From: Desulfobacterales bacterium
GTDB taxonomy: Bacteria > Desulfobacterota > Desulfobacteria > Desulfobacterales > Desulfobacteraceae
Direction of reading: 5' to 3'
DNA: 11,914 nucleotides
NCBI GenBank assembly: GCA_022361535.1
Contig: JAKSAU010000194.1
Location: forward strand, 1 to 11,914
Shown: piece by piece, positions 1 to 9,247 of the stretch
Numbering within the stretch: position 1 is the first letter of the stretch
Layout of the letters: every line of letters begins with the position of its first letter
Translations under genes and position numbers: made by a program
Notes under the pieces: model-generated
The model's input: only the letters and a program-made list of their open reading frames with translations
Database searches by the model: none
What the model was told of the DNA's origin: nothing

Positions 1-205
1 CCAGTGCCATTTTGTAAAAGGTTCCGAACTTGCTGAAATTCGCGTTAAAAAGATTGGTGATGCCCTGTCATCACTGGCTCTTGAAGAAGAACGCGTGGCA
101 TTTGCCGAAGTAGCCATTGACGAGTATGACAAGCTGCCCAATATCATCAACGACTTTGTTGAAGAAGTTGACGCACTTGGTCCCAACCCGTTCAAAGGTT
201 TCTAA
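1..205 (+). CDS. qmoB: QmoB C-terminal end (quinone-interacting oxidoreductase subunit B), partial
   Basis: Only the last 67 codons are present; the first complete codon begins at base 2 and the gene ends with TAA followed directly by TAG. The residues include a Cys-His pair near the left edge (CHFVKGSELAEIRVKKIG), a short helical Glu/Ala-rich stretch and the end PNPFKGF. This resembles the C-terminal MvhD/FlpD-like iron-sulfur domain of QmoB, a soluble flavin and FeS protein related to heterodisulfide reductase HdrA. In sulfate reducers QmoABC passes electrons between menaquinol and APS reductase on the cytoplasmic side of the membrane. The call rests on this tail and on qmoC beginning 34 bases downstream in the same direction, the usual qmoABC order. 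The 5' part lies outside the window. Confidence 0.85.
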   Translation, partial: QCHFVKGSELAEIRVKKIGDALSSLALEEERVAFAEVAIDEYDKLPNIINDFVEEVDALGPNPFKGF

Positions 206-239
206 TAGCGGTATATAAACTTAATGGAGGTATCATAAT

Positions 240-1445
240 ATGAGTACCAAATATCTTGCTCAACCAGATCTAGGGTTTATTGCCGAGCTTAGAGGTCTTG
301 GCGGAGAAACCCTGAAAAAATGCTACCAATGTGCAACCTGTTCAGTGGCTTGCCCCATTTCCCCGGAAGACAGCCCCTTTCCCCGGAAAGAAATGATTGC
401 TGCATCCTGGGGTCTTAAGGACAAGCTCATCGGAAACGGGGACATCTGGCTGTGCCACCAATGCGGTGACTGTACAGATCTGTGTCCCAGAGGCGCTGCT
501 CCCGGCGACGTATTGTCTGCCGTAAGGTCTGCCGCCATCACTGAATATGCAACACCCAAAGTGCTTGCCAAAGCAGTAAATGACCCCAAAAAGTTGCCGT
601 TCCTGATCGGTATCCCGGGTGCTTGGTTTGCCCTGCTGGCCATTATTACCGTTTTCTTCGGTGATACCATGACCAAAATCTTTAATGTACTGTTCGGCGA
701 TGCCCTTGGTGGACGCCTTCACTGGTCCCATGCTCATGAGGGTGCAGAACATGTGATTGCGCATGCTGACTTTGTATCTACCTGGTTTGTGGATATGACT
801 TTTATCCCAACTGCGACTTTTGCAGCAGTTGTGTTTGCCCTCGCACTAAAGCGGCTTATAGCTGATATGCATGCAAACGCCGTTCTTGAAGGCAAAACCG
901 ATAAAACAAGTGTTGATTACAAAGCACTTGCGCAGTCGGTTGTGAATATCCTTCCCACAGTATTCAAGCATGAAAAATTCAATGAATGCGAAACCAATAA
1001 AGATCGTGCCACCCCGCATATGATGGTACTTTTCTCCTTTATCGGCCTTTTCATTGTTACTGCTGTCTGTGGCACCATGCTTTACCTGGGCAACTATCCA
1101 GGTCCTTATCCCCAGCTTAACCCGATTAAATGGCTGGCCAACATCGCAGGTGTAGCCCTTGTAATCGGTTCCGGGATGATGATTAAAAACAGACTGGCGA
1201 ACAAAGACCAGCTCACAGCTTATAAAGATTGGTTTATCCTCGGTGTTGTATTTGCCTTGGGCCTTACTGGTATGCTGACGGAAATGACCCGTCTTGCACA
1301 TATGGAGTATGTGACCTACTTCTTTTACTGGCTGCACCTGATCTCTATTTTCTTGTTATTTGCATTTCTGCCGTTCTCAAAAATGGCCCATCTGGTCTAT
1401 CGACTGGTTGCCATGGCTTATGCTGACTATGGAAACAGAAAATAG
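240..1445 (+). CDS. qmoC: QmoC, membrane-anchor FeS/cytochrome b subunit of the Qmo complex
   Basis: A 401-residue protein fusing an HdrC-like ferredoxin domain to an HdrE/NarI-like membrane cytochrome b domain. Two 4Fe-4S motifs are intact: C28, C31, C34, C38-P and C72, C75, C78, C82-P. About six hydrophobic segments follow, near residues 120-140, 189-208, 260-283, 298-315, 332-350 and 358-385, with histidines in the later ones that could bind heme b. QmoC anchors QmoAB and exchanges electrons with menaquinone for APS reduction in dissimilatory sulfate reduction. The ATG start has a GGAGG site (226-230) nine bases upstream, and length matches the family. It is surely co-transcribed with qmoB, and a strong terminator follows at once, so it is the last gene of the qmo operon. 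Heme-ligand positions are inferred, not proven. Confidence 0.95.
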   Translation: MSTKYLAQPDLGFIAELRGLGGETLKKCYQCATCSVACPISPEDSPFPRKEMIAASWGLKDKLIGNGDIWLCHQCGDCTDLCPRGAAPGDVLSAVRSAAITEYATPKVLAKAVNDPKKLPFLIGIPGAWFALLAIITVFFGDTMTKIFNVLFGDALGGRLHWSHAHEGAEHVIAHADFVSTWFVDMTFIPTATFAAVVFALALKRLIADMHANAVLEGKTDKTSVDYKALAQSVVNILPTVFKHEKFNECETNKDRATPHMMVLFSFIGLFIVTAVCGTMLYLGNYPGPYPQLNPIKWLANIAGVALVIGSGMMIKNRLANKDQLTAYKDWFILGVVFALGLTGMLTEMTRLAHMEYVTYFFYWLHLISIFLLFAFLPFSKMAHLVYRLVAMAYADYGNRK

Positions 1446-1466
1446 CAATTAGCCCATAAAAACACC

Positions 1467-1504
1467 AAAAGGGAGGCTGAATATATCGGCCTCCCTTTTT
1501 TTTT
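1467..1504 (+). terminator. Intrinsic terminator of the qmo operon
   Basis: A perfect 11-bp stem (arm 1467-1477, AAAAGGGAGGC, with arm 1489-1499) closes an 11-base loop and runs into a T tract to 1504. It begins 21 bases after the qmoC stop codon, and its GC-rich stem is followed by nine or more T residues, so it should terminate strongly on the + strand. Confidence 0.92.
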
Positions 1505-1604
1505 CTTGTTTTTTTTAGCAAATGATAATATTTCCTTAATTGCGATTCGAGAGCCCTGTCATTTTGGGGTTTTAAATCTGACTTTTCACAAAAGGAGGAT
1601 CATT

Positions 1605-1805
1605 TTGCACATCGGAACTATCAAGTGGTTTAACTCTCAAAAAGGATTCGGATTCATCAGTCAAGATGATGGTGAAGATATATTTGTTCATTACTCAGCA
1701 ATTGAAATGGAGGGATTTAAAACCCTTACTCAAGGCGAACAAGTCCGTTATGAAATAAAAGAGAGCGATAAGGGCCTCTCTGCTTCGAAAGTAGTCAAAG
1801 TATAA
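1605..1805 (+). CDS. Cold-shock domain protein (CspA family)
   Basis: A 66-residue single cold-shock domain protein. It carries RNP1 (KGFGFI, residues 13-18), RNP2 (IFVHY, residues 26-30) and the family opening GTIKWFN, the aromatic surface that binds single-stranded RNA or DNA. Such proteins act as RNA chaperones in the cytoplasm; whether this one is cold-induced cannot be told from the sequence. The frame is open to TTG 1506, but I place the start at TTG 1605, since an excellent AAAGGAGG site (1591-1598) ends six bases before it and the family homology begins at residue 3. Upstream residues look like non-coding translation. A weak -10-like GATAAT lies at 1524-1529 without a good -35, which would give a leader of roughly 70 bases. 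The gene stands alone between the qmo terminator and leuB, and no clear terminator follows it. Confidence 0.93.
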   Translation: MHIGTIKWFNSQKGFGFISQDDGEDIFVHYSAIEMEGFKTLTQGEQVRYEIKESDKGLSASKVVKV

Positions 1806-1930
1806 TTTTCATCTACCCAAAGGCGCTGCTCCGGCTTTCCTTGACGGTGGAATCTTAATTTTCATTTATGTAATTATCGGCACAGGGACAGGTGCGTCTA
1901 TACAATTTAAGCTAGAAGCCTTCAATCCAG

Positions 1931-1964
1931 TATTTATAAATAAACTTTATTATTTATAAATAAA
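1931..1964. repeat. Tandem AT-rich palindromes upstream of leuB
   Basis: The 14-base word TATTTATAAATAAA occurs at 1931-1944 and again at 1951-1964, exactly 20 bases apart. Each copy contains a palindrome: 12 bp at 1931-1942 and 14 bp at 1950-1963. Spacing near two helical turns and position just before the leuB -35 box suit a pair of operator half-sites or an UP-like element. Which of these it is cannot be told from sequence; low-complexity AT sequence alone is also possible. Confidence 0.5.
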
Positions 1965-1968
1965 ACTA

Positions 1969-1996
1969 TTGCATATTATCTGGTTTCCTTTATGAT
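1969..1996 (+). promoter_or_regulatory. Candidate sigma-70 promoter for leuB
   Basis: TTGCAT (1969-1974) and TATGAT (1991-1996) are separated by 16 bases. The -10 matches consensus at five of six positions and the -35 keeps the TTG core. The predicted start near 2003 gives a leader of about 30 bases carrying the leuB ribosome-binding site. AT-rich palindromes lie immediately upstream. Confidence 0.55.
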
Positions 1997-2030
1997 AGGC
2001 CAATAAAATTAACCTGTTGAGGAGACTTGA

Positions 2031-3119
<1,089 letters not shown>

Positions 3120-3145
3120 CCTCACCCTATAGATATAAACAATAC

Positions 3146-3194
3146 AGCCCCGGAGTCGCATTGATATTTTCAATATGATTCCGGGGCTTTTTTT
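3146..3194 (+). terminator. Intrinsic terminator after leuB
   Basis: AGCCCCGGA (3146-3154) pairs perfectly with TCCGGGGCT (3180-3188). A further partial pairing (ATTGA with TCAAT) can form in the intervening 25 bases. Seven T residues (3188-3194) follow. It lies 27 bases past the leuB stop. Confidence 0.9.
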
Positions 3195-3225
3195 ATTACC
3201 TGTTTAAAAAAACAAGATTTTGCAT

Positions 3226-3259
3226 AAAAAAAGGCTTCCAGTCAAACTGGAAGCCTTTT
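3226..3259 (-). terminator. Intrinsic terminator of the tRNA-Val/tRNA-Asp unit
   Basis: A 14-bp perfect stem (3229-3242 with 3246-3259) with a three-base loop. Read on the - strand it ends in a run of T residues (complement of 3226-3232), six bases past the CCA end of tRNA-Asp. The A/T flanks on the other side could also let it act on the + strand, but leuB already has its own terminator. Confidence 0.9.
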
Positions 3260-3265
3260 GTATAA

Positions 3266-3343
3266 TGGCGGGAGTGACGAGACTCGAACTCGCGGCCTCT
3301 TGCGTGACAGGCAAGCGTTCTAACCAAACTGAACTACACCCCC
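3266..3343 (-). tRNA. tRNA-Asp (anticodon GTC)
   Basis: Read on the - strand it folds into a full cloverleaf: acceptor GGGGGTG with CACTCCC (one G-T pair), D stem GTTC/GAAC, anticodon stem CTTGC/GCAAG around loop CTGTCAC (anticodon at 3306-3308), and T stem GCGAG/CTCGT around TTCGAGT. The discriminator is G and CCA is encoded (3266-3268). The G discriminator and GTC anticodon are standard identity elements for aspartate. It is the second gene of a two-tRNA transcript. Confidence 0.97.
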
Positions 3344-3357
3344 GTTTATCACGTCTA

Positions 3358-3433
3358 TGGTGGGCGATGCAGGGCTTGAACCTGCGACTTCAACCTTGTA
3401 AGGGTTGCACTCTCCCAACTGAGTTAATCGCCC
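3358..3433 (-). tRNA. tRNA-Val (anticodon TAC)
   Basis: Full cloverleaf on the - strand: acceptor GGGCGAT with ATCGCCC, D arm CTC/GAG, anticodon stem CAACC/GGTTG with loop CTTACAA (anticodon at 3398-3400), T arm GCAGG/CCTGC with loop TTCAAGC, discriminator A and encoded CCA (3358-3360). It reads GUN valine codons. It is the first gene of the pair, 14 bases before tRNA-Asp, and its 5' end lies only a few bases after the predicted transcription start. Confidence 0.97.
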
Positions 3434-3446
3434 AAAAACAGAAGGG

Positions 3447-3475
3447 GTTATATCAATAATCCAAATGGGTGTCAA
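3447..3475 (-). promoter_or_regulatory. Promoter of the tRNA-Val/tRNA-Asp unit
   Basis: On the - strand a perfect TTGACA (3470-3475) and TATAAC (3447-3452) are 17 bases apart. A C-rich stretch follows the -10, in the discriminator region, as is common for growth-rate and ppGpp-controlled stable-RNA promoters. The predicted start lies near 3440, about seven bases before the mature tRNA-Val end. Confidence 0.8.
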
Positions 3476-3530
3476 GCGGAATTTGAATATTTTATTTTTT
3501 TATTTATCTAATATAAATGTTACCCTAAAC

Positions 3531-3572
3531 TTTAAGCTGATCCTTGCAAGAGTATAATATTAGTGGTATATT
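3531..3572 (+). promoter_or_regulatory. Two overlapping candidate promoters for rho
   Basis: The first pairs TTTAAG (3531-3536) with a perfect TATAAT (3553-3558) over 16 bases. The second pairs TTGCAA (3544-3549) with TATATT (3567-3572) over 17 bases and has an extended -10 (TGG just upstream). Either would leave a leader of about 140-155 bases before rho. The whole region between the tRNA promoter and rho (3476-3720) holds no gene; the leader after 3580 shows no strong hairpin. Confidence 0.5.
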
Positions 3573-3720
3573 TGAAAATCGAGAGACAATATAAATATCC
3601 GAAAAAAATTAATGCAAGACATTTCATTTCTCTTCTTGGATAAATCCATCATAAAAGGGAATAGCAAGACATGATCTTTGCTTTATCGATTCGGCAACTG
3701 CATAGTTTTAGGAGTTAACT

Positions 3721-4794
3721 ATGGAACCAGTTCAGGGATACCTGGAAATTATGGATAAAGGGTTTGGTTTTCTAAGAAACATCGAAGAAAACTTCCAGCC
3801 CAGGCCTGAAAATCCCTATGTACCCAACAGTCTAATACGAAAACTCAACCTTAGAGAAGGCAGTTTTATTCAAGGATACGGAGAAAAAAAGAGTGCGCAG
3901 AATGTAAACTTAGCGCTTATTCGTATCGAAACCATTAACCATCTCCCCTTTGACGAGTTTTTAAGCACCCCGATGCTGCAGGAACAGGTTAGCATAAACC
4001 CGTTCGAGAGGTATCGCCTGGCTCAAAACGATGAAGACACTACCGGTAAGGCATTAGACCTGATCGTACCCATTGGTATGGGGCAGCGCGGTTTGATTAT
4101 CGCCCCTCCCAAGTCAGGTAAAACCACCATTTTACGCCATATGGCCAATTCCGTGGTAGCCAACCATCCTGAAGCCAAAGTTTTCGTTCTTTTGGTAGAT
4201 GAACGCCCTGAAGAGGTGACTGATTTCCAGCGTGGCCTAACCGATGCTCACGTACTCTACTCTTCAGCCGACCAGCAGATTGGCCAACACATGAGAATGA
4301 CACGTATGGCCATGCACACTGCCATCAGGTGTGCAGAAATCGGACAGGATGCGGTCGTTTTCATAGACTCACTAACCCGCATGACGCGTGCTTTTAACAT
4401 TGATACCGACTCTTACGGTAAAACCATGAGCGGTGGCCTTGGTGCCAATGCCATGGAATTTCCAAGGAAAATTTTCGGAGCTGCCAGAAAACTTGAAAAC
4501 GGTGGATCATTAACCATCATCGCCACAATCCTTGTTGAAACCGGCAGCCGTATGGACGATGTGATTTTCCAAGAGTTCAAAGGCACCGGCAACATGGATC
4601 TATACCTGTCCAGAGAATGCGCAGAGCAAAGGGTGTGGCCTGCTATCAATATCAATAAATCCGGTACCCGAAAAGAAGACCTGCTTATGAACGAAGAAGA
4701 GTATGAGCATGTCGTCGGAGTTAGGCGCAGTATTGCCACCAAGGACGAGGTTACTGCAATGGCGGAGTTCCTGTCTTTGGTAGAAGACAACTAA
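3721..4794 (+). CDS. rho: Rho-type transcription termination factor lacking the N-terminal helix domain
   Basis: A 357-residue Rho-family hexameric RNA-dependent ATPase/helicase, against about 419 residues in E. coli. It starts directly at the OB-fold RNA-binding domain (GFGFLR, residues 14-19) and lacks the usual ~50-residue N-terminal helical domain; an in-frame TAG at 3709 excludes a longer start. The core is intact: Walker A APPKSGKT (128-135), catalytic DERPEEV (160-166), Walker B VVFIDS (212-217), Q-loop with K234, R-loop EFKGTGN (285-291) and arginine-finger region SGTRKED (314-320). Residues 178-201 depart from the nearly invariant Rho sequence STFDEPA...RHVQVAEM, and the conserved Tyr of the primary RNA site (Y110 in E. 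coli) appears to be Asn. AGGAG (3710-3714) supports ATG 3721. It may be the main Rho or a divergent second copy; the window cannot decide. It stands alone and converges on lon. Confidence 0.9.
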   Translation: MEPVQGYLEIMDKGFGFLRNIEENFQPRPENPYVPNSLIRKLNLREGSFIQGYGEKKSAQNVNLALIRIETINHLPFDEFLSTPMLQEQVSINPFERYRLAQNDEDTTGKALDLIVPIGMGQRGLIIAPPKSGKTTILRHMANSVVANHPEAKVFVLLVDERPEEVTDFQRGLTDAHVLYSSADQQIGQHMRMTRMAMHTAIRCAEIGQDAVVFIDSLTRMTRAFNIDTDSYGKTMSGGLGANAMEFPRKIFGAARKLENGGSLTIIATILVETGSRMDDVIFQEFKGTGNMDLYLSRECAEQRVWPAININKSGTRKEDLLMNEEEYEHVVGVRRSIATKDEVTAMAEFLSLVEDN

Positions 4795-4826
4795 GCCGGG
4801 ATTTATAGCCTCTATCGCTTCAAACA

Positions 4827-4859
4827 AAAGGCGGCCCTTGTTAAACAAGGGCCGCCTTT
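4827..4859. terminator. Hairpin between convergent rho and lon, likely bidirectional terminator
   Basis: A 14-bp GC-rich stem (4827-4840 with 4846-4859) closes a five-base TTAAA loop. It is 32 bases after the rho stop and 40 bases past the lon stop on the other strand. T tracts are short on both sides (TTTA on +, TTTTGTTTG on -), so it probably serves both genes but more weakly than the others in this window, or with Rho. Confidence 0.75.
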
Positions 4860-4899
4860 ATGCGTGCTTAATTTATCTATTCTTTAAGGATTGGTGTGC

Positions 4900-7248
4900 T
4901 CAAACCAGTGCATGTTCCAGAACTTGTGCCATGTCATCTACAAAAACAATTTCCATTTGCTTTTGAATAGACTTGGGCACCTCTTTAATGTCCTTTCTGT
5001 TTTCTTCACAGACAATTACGGTTTTTATACCGTTGGCATGAGCTGCCAGAAGTTTTTCCTTTAATCCGCCGATGGGAAGAACTCGCCCCCTTAGGGTGAT
5101 TTCTCCGGTCATGGCCACATTTCTGCTTACCGGTTTCCCGGTTAATATAGACACCACTGCAGTACACATGGCAATACCGGCCGAGGGCCCGTCTTTTGGG
5201 ATTGCTCCTTCAGGCACGTGAATATGTATATCTGTATCCTTGTAAAACTCCTCACGGATATCCAGATCTTTACTTCTGGACCTGACATAGGAAACCGCAG
5301 CCTGGGAGCTTTCTTTCATAACTTCTCCCAGCTTACCGGTAACCATTACATTGCCTTTTCCAGGCATGGTAACCGCCTCAATGGTCAACAATTCGCCGCC
5401 TGCCTGGGTCCATGCCAATCCAGTCACAATACCTGTCTTATCTTCCTTTTCAAGGGCTGAATCCCTGAACTTAGGCTGTCCCAAGTATTTATTAACAGTG
5501 GTAGCTGTGACCTGCCGTTTTTTACGAGTGTCCGTCCGGACAATATTTGTGGCGATCTTCCTCAAGACCGAAGAAATTTCACGCTCAAGATTTCTGACCC
5601 CGGCTTCTTTGGTATATTGCTTGATGATGGCATGGATAGCATTTTTAGAAAAGGTGACATCATTTTCGTCAAGGCCGTTTTCCCGAAGCTGTTTTGGAAT
5701 CAAGTAACCTGTAGCGATCTTTTCCTTTTCATACCCCGTATATCCTGGAATCTGAATGATTTCCATTCGATCCCTCAAAGGAGCAGGAATGTCGTACAAC
5801 GTATTTGCGGTCGTAATAAAAAGGATTTCAGAAAGATCGTAATCCACTTCAAGATAGTGATCATTAAAATTTTTATTTTGTTCCGGGTCAAGAGCCTCAA
5901 GCAGCGCAGAAGACGGATCGCCTCTAAAATCGCTGGTCATTTTGTCAATTTCATCCAGGCAAAATACCGGATTATTGAAACCGACCTTTTTCAATGTCTG
6001 AATAATCTTACCGGGCATAGCCCCGACATAGGTTCGCCTGTGCCCACGAATTTCAGCTTCATCGCGAACCCCGCCTAAAGAGATCCTCGCAAAAGCCCTG
6101 CCAGTAGCTGCTGCCACAGACCTTGCAAGAGAAGTTTTCCCGACGCCAGGAGGTCCTACAAGGCATAGAATCGGCCCCTTAATCTTTTTAACCAGGATCT
6201 GGACGGCAAGATATTCCAATATCCTTTCTTTGGGTTTTTCCAGGCCGTAATGATCCCGGTCAAGAATCTGTTCTGCTTTTTTAAGGTCACTTTTGGCCCG
6301 TTTCTTACGATACCAGGGAAGCGCTGTCAGCCAATCAATATAATTTCTGACAACCGTGGCTTCCGATGACATGGGTGACATCATCTTAAGCTTATCCAGC
6401 TCCCTGCGCACAACGCCAGCAGCTTCTTTGGGCATCCGTTTTTGCTTAATCTTTTTCTCAAGGTCTGCGAACTCACCGCCTTCCCCGTCTTCACCCATTT
6501 CCTTTTGAATGGCCCGCATCTGCTCGTTGAGATAATGCCTTTTCTGGAGCTTTTCCATCTGCTCCTTGACCCGCCCCTTTATCTTTTGGGACATGGAAAA
6601 GACCTCAGTTTCTTTTTGAATCAGTTTCAAAAGAAGAAAGAAACGTTCCTCAATATCACCGCACTCAAGAATCGTCTGTTTATCATGAACCTTAAGAGGC
6701 AATTGAGACGCAATCGTATCCGCATATCTGGATTGATCTTCTTCCAAGGCATCCAGCCCTTTAAAAAAGCTTTTGGACACGACACCGGATAGATTTGCAT
6801 AATGCTGGAAAGCTTCAAAAACAGTTCTCACAGCAGCTTCTGAGGCAGCTTCGGGCATGGGCTTTTCAGGCACGTCAACATAATCAACCGACTGAAAACC
6901 GTCATCGTCGATCATTTTTATTATGCGCCCTCGCTCACACCCTTCCACCAATGCCTTAACTGTACCGTCCGGCAAACGAAGAAGCTGTGTAATCTTAGCT
7001 TCGGTACCCACTTGGAAGATATCCTGAATCGTGGGTTTTAAAACCTCAGGATCTTTCTGAGTGGTTAAAAATATTTTTTTATCTGCTGCCATGGCCTGGG
7101 ACAAGGCTTTGATAGACTTTTCCCGGCCCACAAACACAGAAGTGGTGACAAAAGGAAAAAGGACCATGTCCCTGAGAGGAACCAGGGGCAAAGTCTTTTT
7201 CTCTTTTTCCGATCCGTCAGGATTGAAAAACTTGGAAATCTTGATCAT
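4900..7248 (-). CDS. lon: ATP-dependent protease Lon (LonA)
   Basis: A full-length 782-residue LonA, the cytoplasmic AAA+ serine protease that degrades damaged and regulatory proteins. The N-terminal substrate-binding domain starts at [13 protein letters not shown] (20-32); a coiled-coil linker rich in Lys/Glu follows (about 205-290). The AAA+ domain has Walker A GPPGVGKT (365-372) and Walker B VFCLDEID (428-435). The protease domain has catalytic S689 (in DGPSAG) and K732 (in GGLKEK). The length equals E. coli Lon (784). ATG 7248 is 17 bases after the clpX stop, but only a weak AAAGAAAG precedes it, so translation may be coupled to clpX. It is the last gene of the tig-clpP-clpX-lon cluster, which ends at the hairpin shared with rho. 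Confidence 0.97.
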   Translation of the reverse strand: MIKISKFFNPDGSEKEKKTLPLVPLRDMVLFPFVTTSVFVGREKSIKALSQAMAADKKIFLTTQKDPEVLKPTIQDIFQVGTEAKITQLLRLPDGTVKALVEGCERGRIIKMIDDDGFQSVDYVDVPEKPMPEAASEAAVRTVFEAFQHYANLSGVVSKSFFKGLDALEEDQSRYADTIASQLPLKVHDKQTILECGDIEERFFLLLKLIQKETEVFSMSQKIKGRVKEQMEKLQKRHYLNEQMRAIQKEMGEDGEGGEFADLEKKIKQKRMPKEAAGVVRRELDKLKMMSPMSSEATVVRNYIDWLTALPWYRKKRAKSDLKKAEQILDRDHYGLEKPKERILEYLAVQILVKKIKGPILCLVGPPGVGKTSLARSVAAATGRAFARISLGGVRDEAEIRGHRRTYVGAMPGKIIQTLKKVGFNNPVFCLDEIDKMTSDFRGDPSSALLEALDPEQNKNFNDHYLEVDYDLSEILFITTANTLYDIPAPLRDRMEIIQIPGYTGYEKEKIATGYLIPKQLRENGLDENDVTFSKNAIHAIIKQYTKEAGVRNLEREISSVLRKIATNIVRTDTRKKRQVTATTVNKYLGQPKFRDSALEKEDKTGIVTGLAWTQAGGELLTIEAVTMPGKGNVMVTGKLGEVMKESSQAAVSYVRSRSKDLDIREEFYKDTDIHIHVPEGAIPKDGPSAGIAMCTAVVSILTGKPVSRNVAMTGEITLRGRVLPIGGLKEKLLAAHANGIKTVIVCEENRKDIKEVPKSIQKQMEIVFVDDMAQVLEHALV

Positions 7249-7265
7249 TTATGCAAACTTTCTTT

Positions 7266-8525
7266 TTAAGCCTGCTTCTTGGGTTGTTCGTATAATAAAA
7301 TGGGATCTTCGTTCTTTAGTACGACTTCTTCCCCGACAACGCACTCAACAACATCCTTTTTGGAAGGAATTTCGTACATAATATCAAGCATTGTCTCTTC
7401 CATAATGGCCCGAAGCCCCCTTGCGCCGGATTTTCTGGAGACAGCTTCTTTTGCCATGGCTTCAAGGGCCTCGTCAGTATACTGAAGATCCACGCCTTCT
7501 ACACGGAAAAGCTGCTGATACTGTTTAACCAGTGCATTTTTCGGTTCAGTCAGAATTTTAACCAAGGATTTTTCATTGAGCTCGCCAATGGAGGTGATGA
7601 TGGGCAGACGACCTAAGAACTCTGGAATCAAACCGAATTTGATCAAATCTTCGGGCTTAACCTGCTCTAAAAGCTCACCGATATTAATATCTTTTTTATC
7701 GGCAATTTTCGCTCCAAACCCCATGGTTTTCTGGGTAAGACGCCGCTCAACAACTTTTTCTAACCCAGTAAAGGTACCACCACAAATAAACAAGATATTA
7801 GAGGTATCCACCTTGACATAATCCTGCTGGGGATGCTTTCTACCGCCCTTTGGCGGAATAGAGGCTACGGTACCTTCAATAATCTTGAGCAGAGCCTGCT
7901 GTACCCCTTCACCGGACACGTCACGGGTAATTGAGGGATTATCTCCACGCTGGGAAATCTTGTCGATCTCATCTATATAGATGATCCCCTTCTGGGCCTT
8001 TTCAATATCGTAATCCGCATTTTGGACAAGGGAGAGGACGATATTTTCAACATCTTCTCCAACATATCCAGCCTCTGTGAGTGCCGTGGCATCAGCAATG
8101 GCAAAAGGGACATCCAGGAACCTGGCAAGAGTTTGGGCCAAGAGAGTTTTACCGCACCCTGTGGGCCCGATAATAAGAATATTACTTTTCTGGATCTCTA
8201 TATCATCCTTGGCATTTTCCAAGTGAGAGGCCAAACGTTTATAATGATTGTAAACGGCTACGGACAAAACCTTTTTGGCCCTGTCCTGCTCGATGACGTA
8301 GGAATCCAGTTGCTCTTTGATCTGCTTGGGCACCATGAATTCCTTGAAGCCTTCTGTCTCTGCAGCCTGTTCTTTCTCCTCATCCTCGATGATCTCGCCA
8401 CAAAGCTTGATGCATTCGTTGCAGATGTAAACACTTGGCCCGGCTATCAGTTTTTTGACTTCTTTCTGATTCTTTCCGCAAAAAGAGCAGAAAAACTGAT
8501 CATTTGTATCATCTTTTTTGGCCAT
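7266..8525 (-). CDS. clpX: ClpX, AAA+ unfoldase subunit of ClpXP
   Basis: A 419-residue ClpX, the ring ATPase that recognises, unfolds and threads substrates into ClpP. The N-terminal C4 zinc-binding domain has C13, C16, C35 and C38. The AAA+ core has Walker A GPTGCGKT (120-127), pore-loop GYVGE (153-157), Walker B IIYIDEID (181-188) and the RKH loop (229-231). The ClpP-docking tripeptide is MGF (268-270), where E. coli has IGF; this is a conservative change. ATG 8525 lies three bases after the clpP stop, and its AAGGAG site (complement of 8535-8540) lies inside the last clpP codons, so the two genes are tightly coupled. Length is normal for the family. Confidence 0.97.
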   Translation of the reverse strand: MAKKDDTNDQFFCSFCGKNQKEVKKLIAGPSVYICNECIKLCGEIIEDEEKEQAAETEGFKEFMVPKQIKEQLDSYVIEQDRAKKVLSVAVYNHYKRLASHLENAKDDIEIQKSNILIIGPTGCGKTLLAQTLARFLDVPFAIADATALTEAGYVGEDVENIVLSLVQNADYDIEKAQKGIIYIDEIDKISQRGDNPSITRDVSGEGVQQALLKIIEGTVASIPPKGGRKHPQQDYVKVDTSNILFICGGTFTGLEKVVERRLTQKTMGFGAKIADKKDINIGELLEQVKPEDLIKFGLIPEFLGRLPIITSIGELNEKSLVKILTEPKNALVKQYQQLFRVEGVDLQYTDEALEAMAKEAVSRKSGARGLRAIMEETMLDIMYEIPSKKDVVECVVGEEVVLKNEDPILLYEQPKKQA

Positions 8526-8528
8526 ATC

Positions 8529-9155
8529 TTACGACTCCTTTGAAGCCTCCTCGTCAGACGCTTGTTCCAATTCGCTTCTATCGCTGACGACCCTGTCTAC
8601 TATACCGTATTCAAGGGCTTCCGTACCGGACATGAAATAATCACGGTCCGTATCGTCAGCAACTTTTTCAATATCCTGTCCCGTATGTTTTGACAGAATT
8701 TCGTTCAGGGTATCTTTCATTCTCAGGATTTCATTGGCCTGGATTTTAATGTCCGTGGCCTGGCCCTGGGCACCCCCCAGAGGCTGATGAATCATTATCC
8801 TGGAATTTGGCAGTGCAAACCGTTTGCCGTCAGTACCGGCAGCAAGGAGCAATGCCCCCATGCTGGCAGCCTGTCCGATGCATACCGTTGCCACATCCGG
8901 CTTGATATACTGGATGGTGTCATAGATAGCCATTCCGGCTGTTACCACCCCACCGGGAGAATTAATATAAAAGTTGATATCCTTTTCAGGATCTTCCGAT
9001 TCCAGAAACAGCAACTGAGCCACAATAAGATTGGCAATTTCGTTATCTATAGCTGATCCCAGGAAGATAATCCTGTCTTTTAAAAGCCGTGAATAGATAT
9101 CGTAGGCACGTTCTCCCCTGTTGCTCTGTTCAACAACCATTGGAATAAGAGGCAC
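8529..9155 (-). CDS. clpP: ClpP, serine protease subunit of ClpXP
   Basis: A 208-residue ClpP, the tetradecameric peptidase chamber served by ClpX. The catalytic triad is visible: S98 (GQAASMGA), H123 (MIHQPLGG) and D172 (DTDRDYFMS). The N-terminal VPMVVEQ-like segment ([18 protein letters not shown]) is canonical and forms the axial-pore loops after a short propeptide, if any. The C-terminus ends in an acidic Ser/Glu-rich tail (about 190-208). The start is GTG 9155: AAGGAG (complement of 9163-9168) is seven bases upstream, while an in-frame ATG at codon 6 would cut into the conserved segment and has no such site. It follows tig by 92 bases, including a hairpin, and is followed by clpX three bases later. 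Confidence 0.97.
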   Translation of the reverse strand: MPLIPMVVEQSNRGERAYDIYSRLLKDRIIFLGSAIDNEIANLIVAQLLFLESEDPEKDINFYINSPGGVVTAGMAIYDTIQYIKPDVATVCIGQAASMGALLLAAGTDGKRFALPNSRIMIHQPLGGAQGQATDIKIQANEILRMKDTLNEILSKHTGQDIEKVADDTDRDYFMSGTEALEYGIVDRVVSDRSELEQASDEEASKES

Positions 9156-9200
9156 GATTCAACTCCTTGTCATTTTCTTGATGTATTTTCCATTGCCGCT

Positions 9201-9222
9201 TGCGGCCTTTTTAAAGGCCGCA
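9201..9222 (-). other. Hairpin in the tig-clpP intergenic region
   Basis: A perfect 10-bp inverted repeat (TGCGGCCTTT at 9201-9210 with its complement at 9213-9222) sits between the tig stop and the clpP start. In RNA it would probably fold as GCGGCC/GGCCGC with an eight-base loop. No T tract follows on either strand, so it is not a standard terminator. A role in mRNA processing or in setting the tig to clpP ratio is possible but inferred. Confidence 0.6.
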
Positions 9223-9247
9223 TCATGCGAACAATGTCAAGCTGTGA

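Noticed and set aside
1506..1604. Longer start for the cold-shock protein at TTG 1506
   Set aside because: It begins in the T tract of the qmoC terminator, and the extra residues match nothing in the family, while a strong AAAGGAGG precedes TTG 1605.
3220..3459. Open frame across the tRNA-Asp and tRNA-Val genes (+ strand)
   Set aside because: It translates the antisense of two clear tRNA genes and gives the well-known false peptide pattern (TRLELAASCVTG, GLNLRLQPCKGC). It is not a protein.
3614..3672. GCAAGACAT repeated 50 bases apart in the rho leader (3614-3622 and 3664-3672)
   Set aside because: A 9-base repeat over a few hundred AT-rich bases is within chance, and no symmetry or hairpin accompanies it.
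7713..7721. MGF instead of IGF in the ClpP-docking loop of ClpX
   Set aside because: A conservative hydrophobic change that is seen among ClpX proteins. ClpP is encoded next door, so pairing is expected to work.
5218..8543. Several + strand open frames of 80-170 codons opposite lon and clpX
   Set aside because: They are shadows of highly conserved genes on the other strand, without ribosome-binding sites or recognisable domains.
9235..9240. Perfect TTGACA on the - strand before clpP as an internal promoter
   Set aside because: No acceptable -10 at 16-18 bases; the best TTTAAA is 19 bases away, inside the hairpin.
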